Assembly: GCA_964405455.1 (NCBI GenBank)
Contig: CAYOOA010000006.1
Span: 13,580 to 77,579 of the forward strand
Direction: 5' to 3'
Length of the DNA stretch: 64,000 nt
From: CALESS01 sp964405455
GTDB taxonomy: Bacteria; Chloroflexota; Anaerolineae; Anaerolineales; Anaerolineaceae
The position numbers were made by a program, and so were the translations under genes. The notes under the pieces were generated by a model. The model was given only the letters and a program-made list of their open reading frames with translations. It did not search any database and had not been told where the DNA came from. This document shows, in pieces, positions 36,444-44,455 of this stretch (the first letter of the stretch is position 1; each line of letters begins with the position of its first letter).

Positions 36444-36475
36444 ACATCGGCTGGTCCATCCCGGCGAGACCCTGC

Positions 36476-37771
36476 TTATAACATAACATCCACCACCTGG
36501 TCCCGCTCCGGGCCAACCGAAACCTGGCTGACCGGGACGCCGGTGAGTTGCTGGATGCGCAGGACGTAATGCCGGGCAGCCTCGGGCAGTTCCTCCCATG
36601 TGCGGATGCCGCTGACATCTTCCTCCCAACCATCCAGGGGCGCAAAAATCGGCTCAAATGGCGAAAGGTCTGCCGGGCCAAACGGCAGGCGCTCATACAG
36701 CTTCCCGCCCGCGCGGTAGGCTGTGCACAGATGTAATTCCGGCAGACCTGAAAGGATATCCAGCTTGGTCAGCACCAGTTCCGTCAGACCGTTGATGCGG
36801 GCAGCGTAGCGCAGCAGCACCAGGTCCAGCCAGCCCACCCGGCGCGGACGGCCCGTGGTGGTGCCAAATTCATCCCACGGGTTGGCGCCGGTACCGCGCA
36901 AACGGACGGCAGTCTCATCGAAAACTTCAGTCGGGAAAGGTCCCGCCCCCACCCGCGTTTGAAAGACCTTGGTCACGCCGATCACCCGCTCCACCGGGCA
37001 TATGCCAATTCCCAGGCCGGTGAAGGCCGCGGGGGCAATCGGATTGGAGCTGGTGACAAAGGGGTACGTGCCGTGATCCAGGTCGAGCAGGGTGCCCTGG
37101 GCGCCCTCCGCCAGCACGCGTTTGCCGTGCGTCATGCCCTGACTGATTTCATCGCCAACATCGGTGATGTAGGGACGCAGGAATTCGGCGCACTCCAGCA
37201 ACTTGTTCACGTTTTCGGTTACATCCAGGGGTTCTGCCTGGAAGAGCCGGGCCAGGGTCTGGTTGGCAGCGGTGAGATGTTCTGTCATGCGCTGCTTGAA
37301 GTGATCCGGGTTAAGCATTTCCTCAACCCGGATGCCCTGACGCGAGGTTTTATCGGTGTAAGCCGGGCCTATCCCGCGCCCGGTAGTGCCAATTTGCCCG
37401 GCACCGCGCGCCCGCTCCTGGGCGGCATCCAGCGCCCGGTGAGCCGGGGTGATCAGGTGGGCAGCGTGTGAGATGCGCAACCGCTGCGGTCCGGCATCCA
37501 CCCCGCTGGCGGTGAGAGCTTCAATTTCGCTGCGCAGGGTCAGCGGGTTCAACACCACGCCAGCGCCGATGAAGCCCACCGTGTGCGGATGAACAATCCC
37601 GGAGGGAACCAGGTGCAGCTTATAGGTCTGTGAACCAACGGTAACCGTATGACCGGCATTATCGCCGCCGTTGAAGCGGGCCACGTAGTCCGCTTTGGCC
37701 GAAAGAAGGTCCACAATGCGGCCTTTTCCTTCATCGCCCCACTGGGCGCCAACAACGATTTCGAGCGGCAT
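36476..37771 (-). CDS. purA: Adenylosuccinate synthase
   Basis: A 431-aa enzyme that joins IMP and aspartate with GTP in AMP synthesis. Signatures: GDEGKGRIVDLL at the N-terminus (residues ~12-20), NGGDNAGHTV with the catalytic His, the GTTGRGIGPAY loop and the C-terminal SVGPERDQ. GGGAGG precedes the start. The length matches the family. It is convergent with the aminotransferase gene and stands alone; upstream is the 330-bp region before clpC. Confidence 0.97.
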   Translation of the reverse strand: MPLEIVVGAQWGDEGKGRIVDLLSAKADYVARFNGGDNAGHTVTVGSQTYKLHLVPSGIVHPHTVGFIGAGVVLNPLTLRSEIEALTASGVDAGPQRLRISHAAHLITPAHRALDAAQERARGAGQIGTTGRGIGPAYTDKTSRQGIRVEEMLNPDHFKQRMTEHLTAANQTLARLFQAEPLDVTENVNKLLECAEFLRPYITDVGDEISQGMTHGKRVLAEGAQGTLLDLDHGTYPFVTSSNPIAPAAFTGLGIGICPVERVIGVTKVFQTRVGAGPFPTEVFDETAVRLRGTGANPWDEFGTTTGRPRRVGWLDLVLLRYAARINGLTELVLTKLDILSGLPELHLCTAYRAGGKLYERLPFGPADLSPFEPIFAPLDGWEEDVSGIRTWEELPEAARHYVLRIQQLTGVPVSQVSVGPERDQVVDVML

Positions 37772-38045
37772 GATTGACCTCCCGGGAATTCCGAAGCATA
37801 AACGTTACTTGATTAAGTAGATTATACCAAGCGGGAGGGAAGAAAGAACTATCCCGTACTTCAAATCAATGACAGTCCTGGTTGGATTTCACTCTTTCGC
37901 CAAGTTGTCCATTGTATTTCTAACATCCCTCTTACAATCAGCCTGTATAATCCACCTACTGGATGATTCGATAATTGACCGGAAATTTGGTAGAATCAAG
38001 CCAGAAACATCGGATAAATGTTCGATTTTCAGATTAAAGGATTGT

Positions 38046-38086
38046 CCTGTCCGCTGATCGGCCCGCTCCAGCCGGGGACAGGCTTT
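38046..38086 (+). promoter_or_regulatory. Hairpin before clpC, possible attenuator
   Basis: CCTGTCC (38046-38052) can pair with GGACAGG (38076-38082), followed by CTTTT. The gene-free stretch 37772-38103 also has TATAAT at 37946-37951 and TAGAAT at 37991-37996 as possible -10 boxes. No CIRCE element was seen. Confidence 0.35.
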
Positions 38087-38103
38087 TAGACAAGGAGGAG
38101 AGC

Positions 38104-40611
38104 ATGGCTGGAATGGAACGCTTTACACAACGCGCACGGCGTGTGCTGACCCTGGCCCACCAGGAAGCAGAACGCCTGCAACAGAATTTAATCGGTACTG
38201 AACACCTGCTGCTGGGTTTAATGATGGAAGACGGCGGCATATCCGCCCGCGTGCTGGCTGACCTGGGGTTGGAGGTTGACCGGGTGCGTGAAATGGTGGA
38301 ACGCCTGGGCGGCTTTGGGCAAAACCGCAGTGGAAAGATTGAACTCGCCCCCGGCGTCCAGCAGGTGCTGGAGTTCGCCATTGACGAAGCCCGCCGGATG
38401 GGGCATCATTACATCGGCACCGAGCACCTGCTGCTCGGCCTGGTGCGCATGGATGAAGGCCTGGGGATGGAAGTGCTGAAGAAACTCGGCATCACCCCGG
38501 AGCAAATCCGCCGCCAGACCCGTCGGGTACTGCAGGAGAACAATACGGCCTCCACCGCTCCCAATGCAGAACCGCGGGCAGAAAAGAGCAGCGATAAAAC
38601 CAAGGACAGCAGCAAGTCCAAGACGCCCCTGGTGGATCAACTGGCCGTCGATTTGACCACCCTGGCCGAGGAAGGCAAGCTGGACCCGGTGATCGGGCGC
38701 CAGATGGAAATTGAACGCGTCATCCAGATCCTGGCCCGGCGCACCAAGAACAACCCTGCCCTGATCGGCGAACCGGGCGTCGGCAAAACTGCCATCGTGG
38801 AAGGCCTGGCGCAGCGCATCATTGAAGGCGATGTACCCGCCCCCCTGCTGGGCAAGCGTGTTCTGCAACTGGATGTCGGCTCGCTGGTGGCCGGAACAAT
38901 GTATCGCGGCCAGTTCGAGGAGCGCCTGAAACGGGTCATCGATGAATTGAAGGCTTCCGGTGCCATCCTCTTCATTGATGAGGTCCACATGCTGGTGGGT
39001 GCCGGCGCCGCCGGTTCCACCGTGGATGCCGCCAATATTCTCAAACCGGCCCTTTCGCGCGGCGAACTGCAGGTGATCGGCGCCACCACCCTGGAGGAAT
39101 ACCGCAAGCACATCGAAAGCGACGCCGCCCTGGAACGCCGATTCCAACCCATTATTGTCAATGAACCCACCGTGGAGGAAACCATCGCCATCCTGCGCGG
39201 CGTGCGCAGTGCTTATGAAGAGCATCACCGCTTGACGATCTCTGATGAGGCCCTGGAGGCGGCTGCCCGCCTTTCCGCCCGCTACGTTACCGAACGTTTC
39301 CTGCCGGATAAAGCCATCGACCTGATCGATGAATCCTCCTCCCGCGTGCGCATGTACAAGAGCCCGGCTGCCCGGACCACCAAGGAACTGCTGCGCCAAC
39401 TGCGTGAAATTCGCCAGAGCCACAACCTGGCGGTGGAAGAGAACCGTTATGACGACGCCCAGGGGTTGATGGATCAACAGACCGAGCTGGAGCGGCAATT
39501 GGAACGCCTGCGTACCGGCTGGGACCGCGCCAACGCCCCGATTGTCACTGCGGACGACATCGCTGAAGTCGTATCCATGTGGACGGGCGTGCCCGTGATG
39601 CAGATGGCCCAGGAGGAATCCGAGCGGCTGCTGCACATGGAAGAAGAATTACACAAGTACATCATTGGCCAGGGAGAGGCCATCGAGACCATCTCCAAGG
39701 CCGTACGCCGGGCCCGCAGCGGTCTTAAGGACCCGCGCCGCCCGATCGGTTCGTTCGTCTTCCTTGGCCCGACCGGTGTAGGTAAGACCGAACTGACCAA
39801 AGCCCTGGCGCGCTTCCTGTTTGGCAGTGAAGAGGCCCTGATTCAGTTGGATATGTCAGAGTTCATGGAACGCCACTCCGTCAGCCGCCTGGTGGGCGCC
39901 CCGCCCGGCTACGTTGGCTTCGAAGAGGCCGGCCAATTGACCGAAGCCATCCGCCGCCGTCCTTATTCGATCGTCGTCTTTGACGAAATCGAAAAGGCCC
40001 ACCCGGAAGCGCATAACATGCTGCTGCAGATCATGGAAGAAGGCCATCTTTCGGATGCCCGCGGCCACAAGGTGGATTTCCGCAATACGATCATCGTCAT
40101 GACCTCGAACATCGGGGCGGATATGATCAAACGCACCACCGGGCTGGGTTTCAACCTGCAAAAAGATGAAGCCGCCCAGGAAGCCCAGGATTACAGCGAG
40201 ATGCGCAAGAAACTGCTCGATTCGCTCAAACGGGTCTTCCGGCCGGAGTTCATCAACCGCCTGGACGGCGTGATTGTGTTCCACTCGCTGGGCCGAGATG
40301 ATATTCGCCAGATCGTTAACCTGGAGCTGGATAAAGTGGCGACCCGCCTGAAGGACAACAACATCCATTTGGTGGCCACCGAGCCCGCCCTCAACCAGCT
40401 GGCCGCGGAAGGCTACGACCCGGATATGGGCGCCCGCCCGCTGCGCCGCGTCATCCAGCAAAAGGTGGAAGACCGCCTCTCGGACGCCCTGCTGGCCAAG
40501 GAGTTTAATGAAGGCGATACGGTGGTGGTGGACTTGAACGACGACGGTGAGATCATCCTGCACAGGCGGGAGTCTGCGCCGGAGTCCGCACCGCCGGTGG
40601 GCGTGGGATAA
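38104..40611 (+). CDS. clpC: ClpC-type AAA+ unfoldase
   Basis: An 835-aa Hsp100 ATPase. The N-terminal double Clp-N repeats (FTQRARRVLTLAHQEAERL and LEFAIDEARRMGHHYIGTEH) are followed by two AAA+ modules: Walker A GEPGVGKT with FIDEVHML, and GPTGVGKT with VFDEIEKAHP. A short middle domain (VEENRYDDAQGLMDQQ) identifies ClpC over ClpB. It delivers proteins to ClpP, which is not in the window. GGAGG lies before ATG 38104. Stress regulation is possible but no CIRCE or CtsR-like site was found. Confidence 0.96.
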   Translation: MAGMERFTQRARRVLTLAHQEAERLQQNLIGTEHLLLGLMMEDGGISARVLADLGLEVDRVREMVERLGGFGQNRSGKIELAPGVQQVLEFAIDEARRMGHHYIGTEHLLLGLVRMDEGLGMEVLKKLGITPEQIRRQTRRVLQENNTASTAPNAEPRAEKSSDKTKDSSKSKTPLVDQLAVDLTTLAEEGKLDPVIGRQMEIERVIQILARRTKNNPALIGEPGVGKTAIVEGLAQRIIEGDVPAPLLGKRVLQLDVGSLVAGTMYRGQFEERLKRVIDELKASGAILFIDEVHMLVGAGAAGSTVDAANILKPALSRGELQVIGATTLEEYRKHIESDAALERRFQPIIVNEPTVEETIAILRGVRSAYEEHHRLTISDEALEAAARLSARYVTERFLPDKAIDLIDESSSRVRMYKSPAARTTKELLRQLREIRQSHNLAVEENRYDDAQGLMDQQTELERQLERLRTGWDRANAPIVTADDIAEVVSMWTGVPVMQMAQEESERLLHMEEELHKYIIGQGEAIETISKAVRRARSGLKDPRRPIGSFVFLGPTGVGKTELTKALARFLFGSEEALIQLDMSEFMERHSVSRLVGAPPGYVGFEEAGQLTEAIRRRPYSIVVFDEIEKAHPEAHNMLLQIMEEGHLSDARGHKVDFRNTIIVMTSNIGADMIKRTTGLGFNLQKDEAAQEAQDYSEMRKKLLDSLKRVFRPEFINRLDGVIVFHSLGRDDIRQIVNLELDKVATRLKDNNIHLVATEPALNQLAAEGYDPDMGARPLRRVIQQKVEDRLSDALLAKEFNEGDTVVVDLNDDGEIILHRRESAPESAPPVGVG

Positions 40612-40630
40612 TAACAGCTCGATGAAATGG

Positions 40631-40662
40631 ATGAGCCCTGCAATTTATTCGTGCAGGGCTCA
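40631..40662. terminator. Bidirectional terminator between clpC and yjjX-type gene
   Basis: ATGAGCCCTGCA pairs with TGCAGGGCTCAT around a loop, then TTCATT. It lies in the 87-nt gap between the convergent ends of clpC and the triphosphatase gene. Confidence 0.85.
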
Positions 40663-40698
40663 TTTCATTAAAAAGTACAGAATTGGTAGCCTGGACTG

Positions 40699-41226
40699 TC
40701 AGAACAGGTCCGGGTTCATGAACGGTACCAGGGCCAGTACAACCGCCTGCTCATACAATCCCGCCCGATCCAGCAGGTTGTGAGTCAAAATGCCAATGGC
40801 ACCATTTTCCTGCTTGCTGTTGGAGCGGTTGAAAACCACGTCATCCGCTTCACCCAGTTCCATGCCCTGACGGACCAATTCTGCCACCCGAGGCGGCAGG
40901 GTGAAGGTACCCGTCCGTCCGCGCCCGGTGAGCGTAGGCGAACAAATCGCAATCCAGGCAAAGGCACACAAATCCGGCCCGTCCTGCTCCACCCCGCCTT
41001 CAATGCCGATCCAGTAATCGGCATCCGATACGGCCTGGCGGGCTGCCTGCGCCCGGTTGAGCGCGCCCTGCAAGGTTTCCGCATTACCAAAGGGCTGCTC
41101 AGGTACGCCGGAAGGCACGCTGAGAGTGTGCGTCTCGAATTCTGCGCCAGGAAAAACACGACCAAACCCCGCCAGGGCGGCGCGCACCTTGACGGGGTTG
41201 TTGGATGCGATGACCAGGCGAATCAA
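40699..41226 (-). CDS. yjjX: Inosine/xanthosine triphosphatase (YjjX type)
   Basis: A 175-aa house-cleaning enzyme that hydrolyses non-canonical purine NTPs. The start VIASNNPVKVRAALAGF is the nucleotide-binding N-terminus, and VPSGVPEQPFG, ADYWIGIEGGVE and RTGTFTLPPRV follow in the family order. The start is TTG 41226, with no strong Shine-Dalgarno; it begins 10 nt after the stop of mscL, so coupling is possible. Confidence 0.88.
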   Translation of the reverse strand: MIRLVIASNNPVKVRAALAGFGRVFPGAEFETHTLSVPSGVPEQPFGNAETLQGALNRAQAARQAVSDADYWIGIEGGVEQDGPDLCAFAWIAICSPTLTGRGRTGTFTLPPRVAELVRQGMELGEADDVVFNRSNSKQENGAIGILTHNLLDRAGLYEQAVVLALVPFMNPDLF

Positions 41227-41236
41227 ACCGGAAAAC

Positions 41237-41680
41237 CTACTTCAATTCGCTGGTGCAATTGGGGCAGCGGGTAGCTTTGATCGAGATGGTGCTGAAGCAG
41301 TGCGGGCATTCCTTGGTGGTCGGAGCCGCCGAGACTTCTTCCTTCTTGCCCATTTCCTTCATTCGATTGATCCCCTTGACAACGAAGAATATCACCAAGG
41401 CTACAATCAGGAAATCAATGATGTTGTTGATGAACAGGCCATAGTTAATAGTCGGTGCACCGGCAGCCTGGGCATCCGCCAGGGTTTTGTACCCTCCCCC
41501 GGAAAGATCGACGAAGAGTTTGGCAAAATCCACTTTCCCGAGCAGCAGGCCAATGGGCGGCATGATGATGTCGTTAACAAAAGAAGTGACAATTTTCCCA
41601 AAGGCGCCACCGATGATGATACCGATGGCCAGGTCAATGACATTACCGCGCATGATGAATGTCTTGAATTCTTTCCACAT
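41237..41680 (-). CDS. mscL: MscL mechanosensitive channel with zinc-ribbon tail
   Basis: A 147-aa large-conductance mechanosensitive channel. The N-terminal MWKEFKTFIMRGNVIDLAIG is the amphipathic helix and first membrane helix; the second helix is NIIDFLIVALVIFFVVKGIN. After it, instead of the usual short bundle, there is a four-Cys zinc ribbon, CPHC with CPNC (about residues 125-140). GGAGGG is 4 nt before ATG 41680, so the earlier in-frame start is not used. The channel releases osmolytes on hypo-osmotic shock. Confidence 0.92.
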   Translation of the reverse strand: MWKEFKTFIMRGNVIDLAIGIIIGGAFGKIVTSFVNDIIMPPIGLLLGKVDFAKLFVDLSGGGYKTLADAQAAGAPTINYGLFINNIIDFLIVALVIFFVVKGINRMKEMGKKEEVSAAPTTKECPHCFSTISIKATRCPNCTSELK

Positions 41681-41718
41681 ACTACCCTCCATTTAGAGTG
41701 TGATTTGGAATAAAATGA

Positions 41719-42477
41719 TTATAGCGCAAGTCCAGCCAGGAAGCTGACCAAATTCATCAAAAAACTCAGGCTGATCACATGCTTGAACGGAACCACGCCT
41801 CGAAAAGCCAGGAAGAGCAGTCCGGCTTCGGCGCTGAAGGCAAATCCTTCGGAAAGACCTGTCACCCAGGTGTCACGCAGGGGCAGCAGCGGGAAGAGAT
41901 ACCAGACCACCGGCAGGGTTAATAGGCTGACCATGGGCACCCACCCGAGCAATGCCTTTGGTAAGCCAAACAAGGCAAAATAGAGGCTGGCCAGCAAAGT
42001 TTCCAACACCAGGGTCAGCGGCAGGGCGGAACCGCAAAAACACCAACCCAGCGGATTCCAAATTTCTTTTACCTCCAGCGAATCCTTGCCAACCTTGACG
42101 GTATAGTTGGCGCTGAAAGCTTTTTTCTGAAAGATGTTACTTTCCAGGGTACGCCCGTCCGCAAAAGTGATGCGCAGCTTGTGGTAATCAGCATAGCCGT
42201 AAGCAATGGACGAGCAGGAATTGACTGTACAGTTAAATCCCTGCGGCCCCAGTTGCGGCAGTGGTGCCGCATCCGTGCAATCCGCCTGGCTGCATTCCAG
42301 CAGTTCTCCGCCGGTGATATCCGAGGCATCCCCGTCAAATGCAAAGCTGAAATCCATCCCCGGTTTAGGCCCGGCATCCGCATGAACCGGCTGGACCGGC
42401 CATCCAATCAGCAGCATGATCAATACTGCCAACACGCGGAAAACCAACCCCTGTGCTTCTTTTACAGATGCTCTCAT
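41719..42477 (-). CDS. Membrane protein with signal peptide and C-terminal helices, unknown
   Basis: A 252-aa protein: signal peptide (VFRVLAVLIMLLIGWPVQPVHA), an extracytoplasmic domain of about 100 residues with several cysteines (CSQADCTDA, FNCTVNSC) and four C-terminal membrane helices including a Leu-rich block (VSLLTLPVVWYLFPLLPL). GGGAGGG is 7 nt before ATG 42477. Such a domain-plus-helices arrangement is found in uncharacterised Chloroflexota proteins. I cannot name a family. Confidence 0.65.
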   Translation of the reverse strand: MRASVKEAQGLVFRVLAVLIMLLIGWPVQPVHADAGPKPGMDFSFAFDGDASDITGGELLECSQADCTDAAPLPQLGPQGFNCTVNSCSSIAYGYADYHKLRITFADGRTLESNIFQKKAFSANYTVKVGKDSLEVKEIWNPLGWCFCGSALPLTLVLETLLASLYFALFGLPKALLGWVPMVSLLTLPVVWYLFPLLPLRDTWVTGLSEGFAFSAEAGLLFLAFRGVVPFKHVISLSFLMNLVSFLAGLAL

Positions 42478-42564
42478 TTCGACGCCCTCCCATCTTCTGG
42501 TTGGGATGACCGTGAAACCGGGCCACACCCGGTTCCACGGTATAAAAACAATAAACCCGGATAA

Positions 42565-43341
42565 TTATTCGGCCGGTTTCTGACCCATCAGCGAGAAGAG
42601 AAAACCAAGACCGGCAGCAATCAGAGCCAACGGGGTGAGCAGTCGCCAATTCAACCCAAAGAACGCCAATCCGCCGATCACGCAGGCCAGCAGGCCAATC
42701 AGGACGAGCCCGGCGGAAGAGAGTTTACGCAGGGTGGTTTGTCCATTACGCAGCAGGAATCCGTTGAGCAAGGCGCCGATGCCCGGCAAAAGGATCATCA
42801 AGCCCCACCAACGCCAGCCTTGTGGGAGCCAGGCAGCCGGATCGAATACTTGCAGGTTTTGAAACAGGAAACCAAAGCCCAACAGGACGGCTGCCAGTCC
42901 GATCCAGGCACCCAGGTTGAGGAATCCGCCGGCTGCACCCAGCGGGTGCAGGCTGGAATCCGTGATGCCGCCCAGGATCAGGGAGACACCCGGGGCGATC
43001 ACCATCAACGGCCACCATTTGCCCCAATCCAGGTTGAAGAGGAACATCACGGCCAGGGTTGTCAGCACGATGCCGCTGCCCAGGCTGCTGCGGGCGGCCG
43101 CATTGAATCTTCCGCTGCGTTGTACAGCGGCCACGGTCGTAGCAAAAGCCCCGGCTGCCGGGATGATTATGAAGATCGCCCACCAGTTGAAAGCCCCTTG
43201 TACCCCCAACAGGTTCCTAACCAGCATAATTCCGCCAATCACAATCAGGGCAACCGCCCAGACCAGGTTATTTCCACGCCTTGCCCTGTGTTCAGAGGGC
43301 TGAGGGGGTTGAACAGGTTCAGGGTTCGAACTTGTATCCAT
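42565..43341 (-). CDS. LiaI/LiaF-like multi-pass membrane protein
   Basis: A 258-aa protein with a Pro/Gln-rich N-terminus and about eight hydrophobic helices repeating the pattern WWAIFIIIPAAGAF and WWPLMVIAPGVSLILGG, which resembles the LiaI/LiaF-like TM repeat. It would be an envelope sensor or accessory, by resemblance only. The start at 43341 is preferred over 43353 because the AGGA there touches the first ATG directly. It sits 23 nt after the 43368 gene end. Confidence 0.6.
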   Translation of the reverse strand: MDTSSNPEPVQPPQPSEHRARRGNNLVWAVALIVIGGIMLVRNLLGVQGAFNWWAIFIIIPAAGAFATTVAAVQRSGRFNAAARSSLGSGIVLTTLAVMFLFNLDWGKWWPLMVIAPGVSLILGGITDSSLHPLGAAGGFLNLGAWIGLAAVLLGFGFLFQNLQVFDPAAWLPQGWRWWGLMILLPGIGALLNGFLLRNGQTTLRKLSSAGLVLIGLLACVIGGLAFFGLNWRLLTPLALIAAGLGFLFSLMGQKPAE

Positions 43342-43367
43342 TTTATAAATCATCCTTTTTTGGTTGA

Positions 43368-43595
43368 TTACTCAGAGGCCTGGTCGCTGGAGCGGGCTGC
43401 CTTTAATAAAGCATTGGCCAGAGCAACAGCCTGGGCCGGGGTAATGTACATGTTTGTCTGGTCATGCCGAAAAAGACGCTCGCTTTCCGGACAATCTTCT
43501 TCGAAGCGCAAGCAAACATTATCCTCGTACTGATCATCTTCCGTGTCGTAAAACACATCCAGCTTCAGACTTTCATCCAATAGCAACAGGATCAT
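43368..43595 (-). CDS. Small acidic protein of unknown function
   Basis: A 75-aa protein with no signal or membrane segment, rich in Asp/Glu in the middle (DTEDDQYEDNVCLRFEEDC) with two Cys. GGAGG is 5 nt before ATG 43595, so expression is credible. It is divergent from the first pilin gene (66 nt to its -35) and lies upstream of the LiaF-like gene with a short gap. Family not recognised. Confidence 0.6.
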   Translation of the reverse strand: MILLLLDESLKLDVFYDTEDDQYEDNVCLRFEEDCPESERLFRHDQTNMYITPAQAVALANALLKAARSSDQASE

Positions 43596-43631
43596 TTCAT
43601 CCTCCTTTCAATCATCATTACTATTTTACAG

Positions 43632-43689
43632 AATGTAAGCCGTTTGCAAAGTGGCAATTATTGATGAATTTCTCCTGCATACTTATAAT
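43632..43689 (+). promoter_or_regulatory. Promoter of pilin copy 1 with tandem upstream repeats
   Basis: AATGTAAGC, 4 nt, TGCAAAGTG (43632-43653), a 7-nt gap, then TTGATG (43661-43666), 17 nt and TATAAT (43684-43689). The two half-sites TGTAAG and TGCAAAG start 11 bp apart, one helical turn. The same arrangement is found in pilin copy 2. Confidence 0.75.
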
Positions 43690-43709
43690 GTAACCAATCA
43701 ATTTATTTT

Positions 43710-43856
43710 CAAAAGGAGATCGCAGTCATGTTATTCGCCCCGAAGGAAAAAGCACAAGGTTTGGTAGAGTATGCTCTGATCCTCGTCCTGGTCGCCGTCG
43801 TCGTCATCGTCATCCTGGCCCTCCTCGGCCCGGCCATCGGCAAGATCTTCAGCAAC
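43710..43856 (+). repeat. 147-bp direct repeat, copy 1
   Basis: Identical to 44180-44326 (offset 470). It covers the Shine-Dalgarno and nearly all of the pilin gene, including silent positions. Confidence 0.95.
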
Positions 43857-43874
43857 ATCGTCGAAGCAGTCTAA
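43728..43874 (+). CDS. Flp/Fap-type pilin, copy 1
   Basis: A 48-aa pilin precursor. The leader MLFAPKEKA is followed by QGLVEYALILVLVAVVVIV, whose Glu-Tyr pair at +5/+6 is typical of type IVb (Flp) pilins if cleavage is after Ala, a non-standard -1 residue (Gly is usual). The remainder is one hydrophobic helix and a short polar tail ending SNIVEAV. AGGAG precedes ATG 43728. No prepilin peptidase or Tad secretion gene is in the window. The 3' end differs from copy 2. Confidence 0.85.
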   Translation: MLFAPKEKAQGLVEYALILVLVAVVVIVILALLGPAIGKIFSNIVEAV

Positions 43875-43899
43875 TTTCATCGCACCCCCATTGAGAGCA

Positions 43900-43936
43900 G
43901 CACCCCGGTTTATCAGACCGGGGTGCTTGTTATTTT
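43900..43936 (+). terminator. Terminator of pilin copy 1
   Basis: GCACCCCGGT (43900-43909) pairs with ACCGGGGTGC (43917-43926), then TTGTTATTTT. It separates the two pilin transcription units. The stretch to 44103 holds no other gene. Confidence 0.92.
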
Positions 43937-44103
43937 ACTGCCATTATCTTGAAATTGGTAATTCAAGAGGCACGCTGTCTGGATATTGTCTTCTTACACA
44001 ATCACCCACTGAGATATAAAATATCTATAAGAGATGGGCTGGTGGTGAGATCGGTTGACGGGATACATGTTGATAACCTAACAAGATTGATTGCATCTAC
44101 CAA

Positions 44104-44160
44104 AATGTAAGCTTACTGCAAAGTGCATCATCTTGTAATTTATATTAAGCATTTTATAAT
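44104..44160 (+). promoter_or_regulatory. Promoter of pilin copy 2 with the same tandem repeats
   Basis: AATGTAAGC, 4 nt, TGCAAAGTG (44104-44125), a 7-nt gap, TTGTAA (44133-44138), 16 nt and TATAAT (44155-44160). The linker in the repeat differs (TTAC against CGTT), as do the surrounding bases, so the half-sites and their spacing are conserved against a diverged background. Confidence 0.75.
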
Positions 44161-44179
44161 TTGCTTAATCTATTTTATG

Positions 44180-44326
44180 CAAAAGGAGATCGCAGTCATG
44201 TTATTCGCCCCGAAGGAAAAAGCACAAGGTTTGGTAGAGTATGCTCTGATCCTCGTCCTGGTCGCCGTCGTCGTCATCGTCATCCTGGCCCTCCTCGGCC
44301 CGGCCATCGGCAAGATCTTCAGCAAC
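44180..44326 (+). repeat. 147-bp direct repeat, copy 2
   Basis: Identical to 43710-43856. The sequences around it, including most of the promoter, have diverged. Confidence 0.95.
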
Positions 44327-44344
44327 GTCGTCCAAGCGATCTAA
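44198..44344 (+). CDS. Flp/Fap-type pilin, copy 2
   Basis: A 48-aa pilin precursor identical to copy 1 through residue 42 and ending SNVVQAI instead of SNIVEAV. The ATG at 44198 follows AGGAG. It has its own promoter and terminator, so the two copies are separately transcribed. Confidence 0.85.
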   Translation: MLFAPKEKAQGLVEYALILVLVAVVVIVILALLGPAIGKIFSNVVQAI

Positions 44345-44370
44345 TCGCTGTCCATCCTCTCTAGAAACAG

Positions 44371-44407
44371 ACTCCCCGGAAAGGTATTGCCGGGGAGTTT
44401 GTTTTTT
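44371..44407 (+). terminator. Terminator of pilin copy 2
   Basis: ACTCCCCGG (44371-44379) pairs with CCGGGGAGT (44390-44398), followed by a T run to 44407. Confidence 0.93.
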
Positions 44408-44455
44408 GAATTTTGGATCATAATATTCATAGCCTGATTATATGGAGAATTAACA

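Noticed and set aside
37772..38103. CIRCE or CtsR-type site before clpC
   Set aside because: The expected inverted repeats were not found. Only generic -10-like boxes and a weak hairpin are present.
38218..39636. 472-codon minus-strand frame inside clpC
   Set aside because: It is antisense to a highly conserved gene with both Walker motifs; no Shine-Dalgarno or family match.
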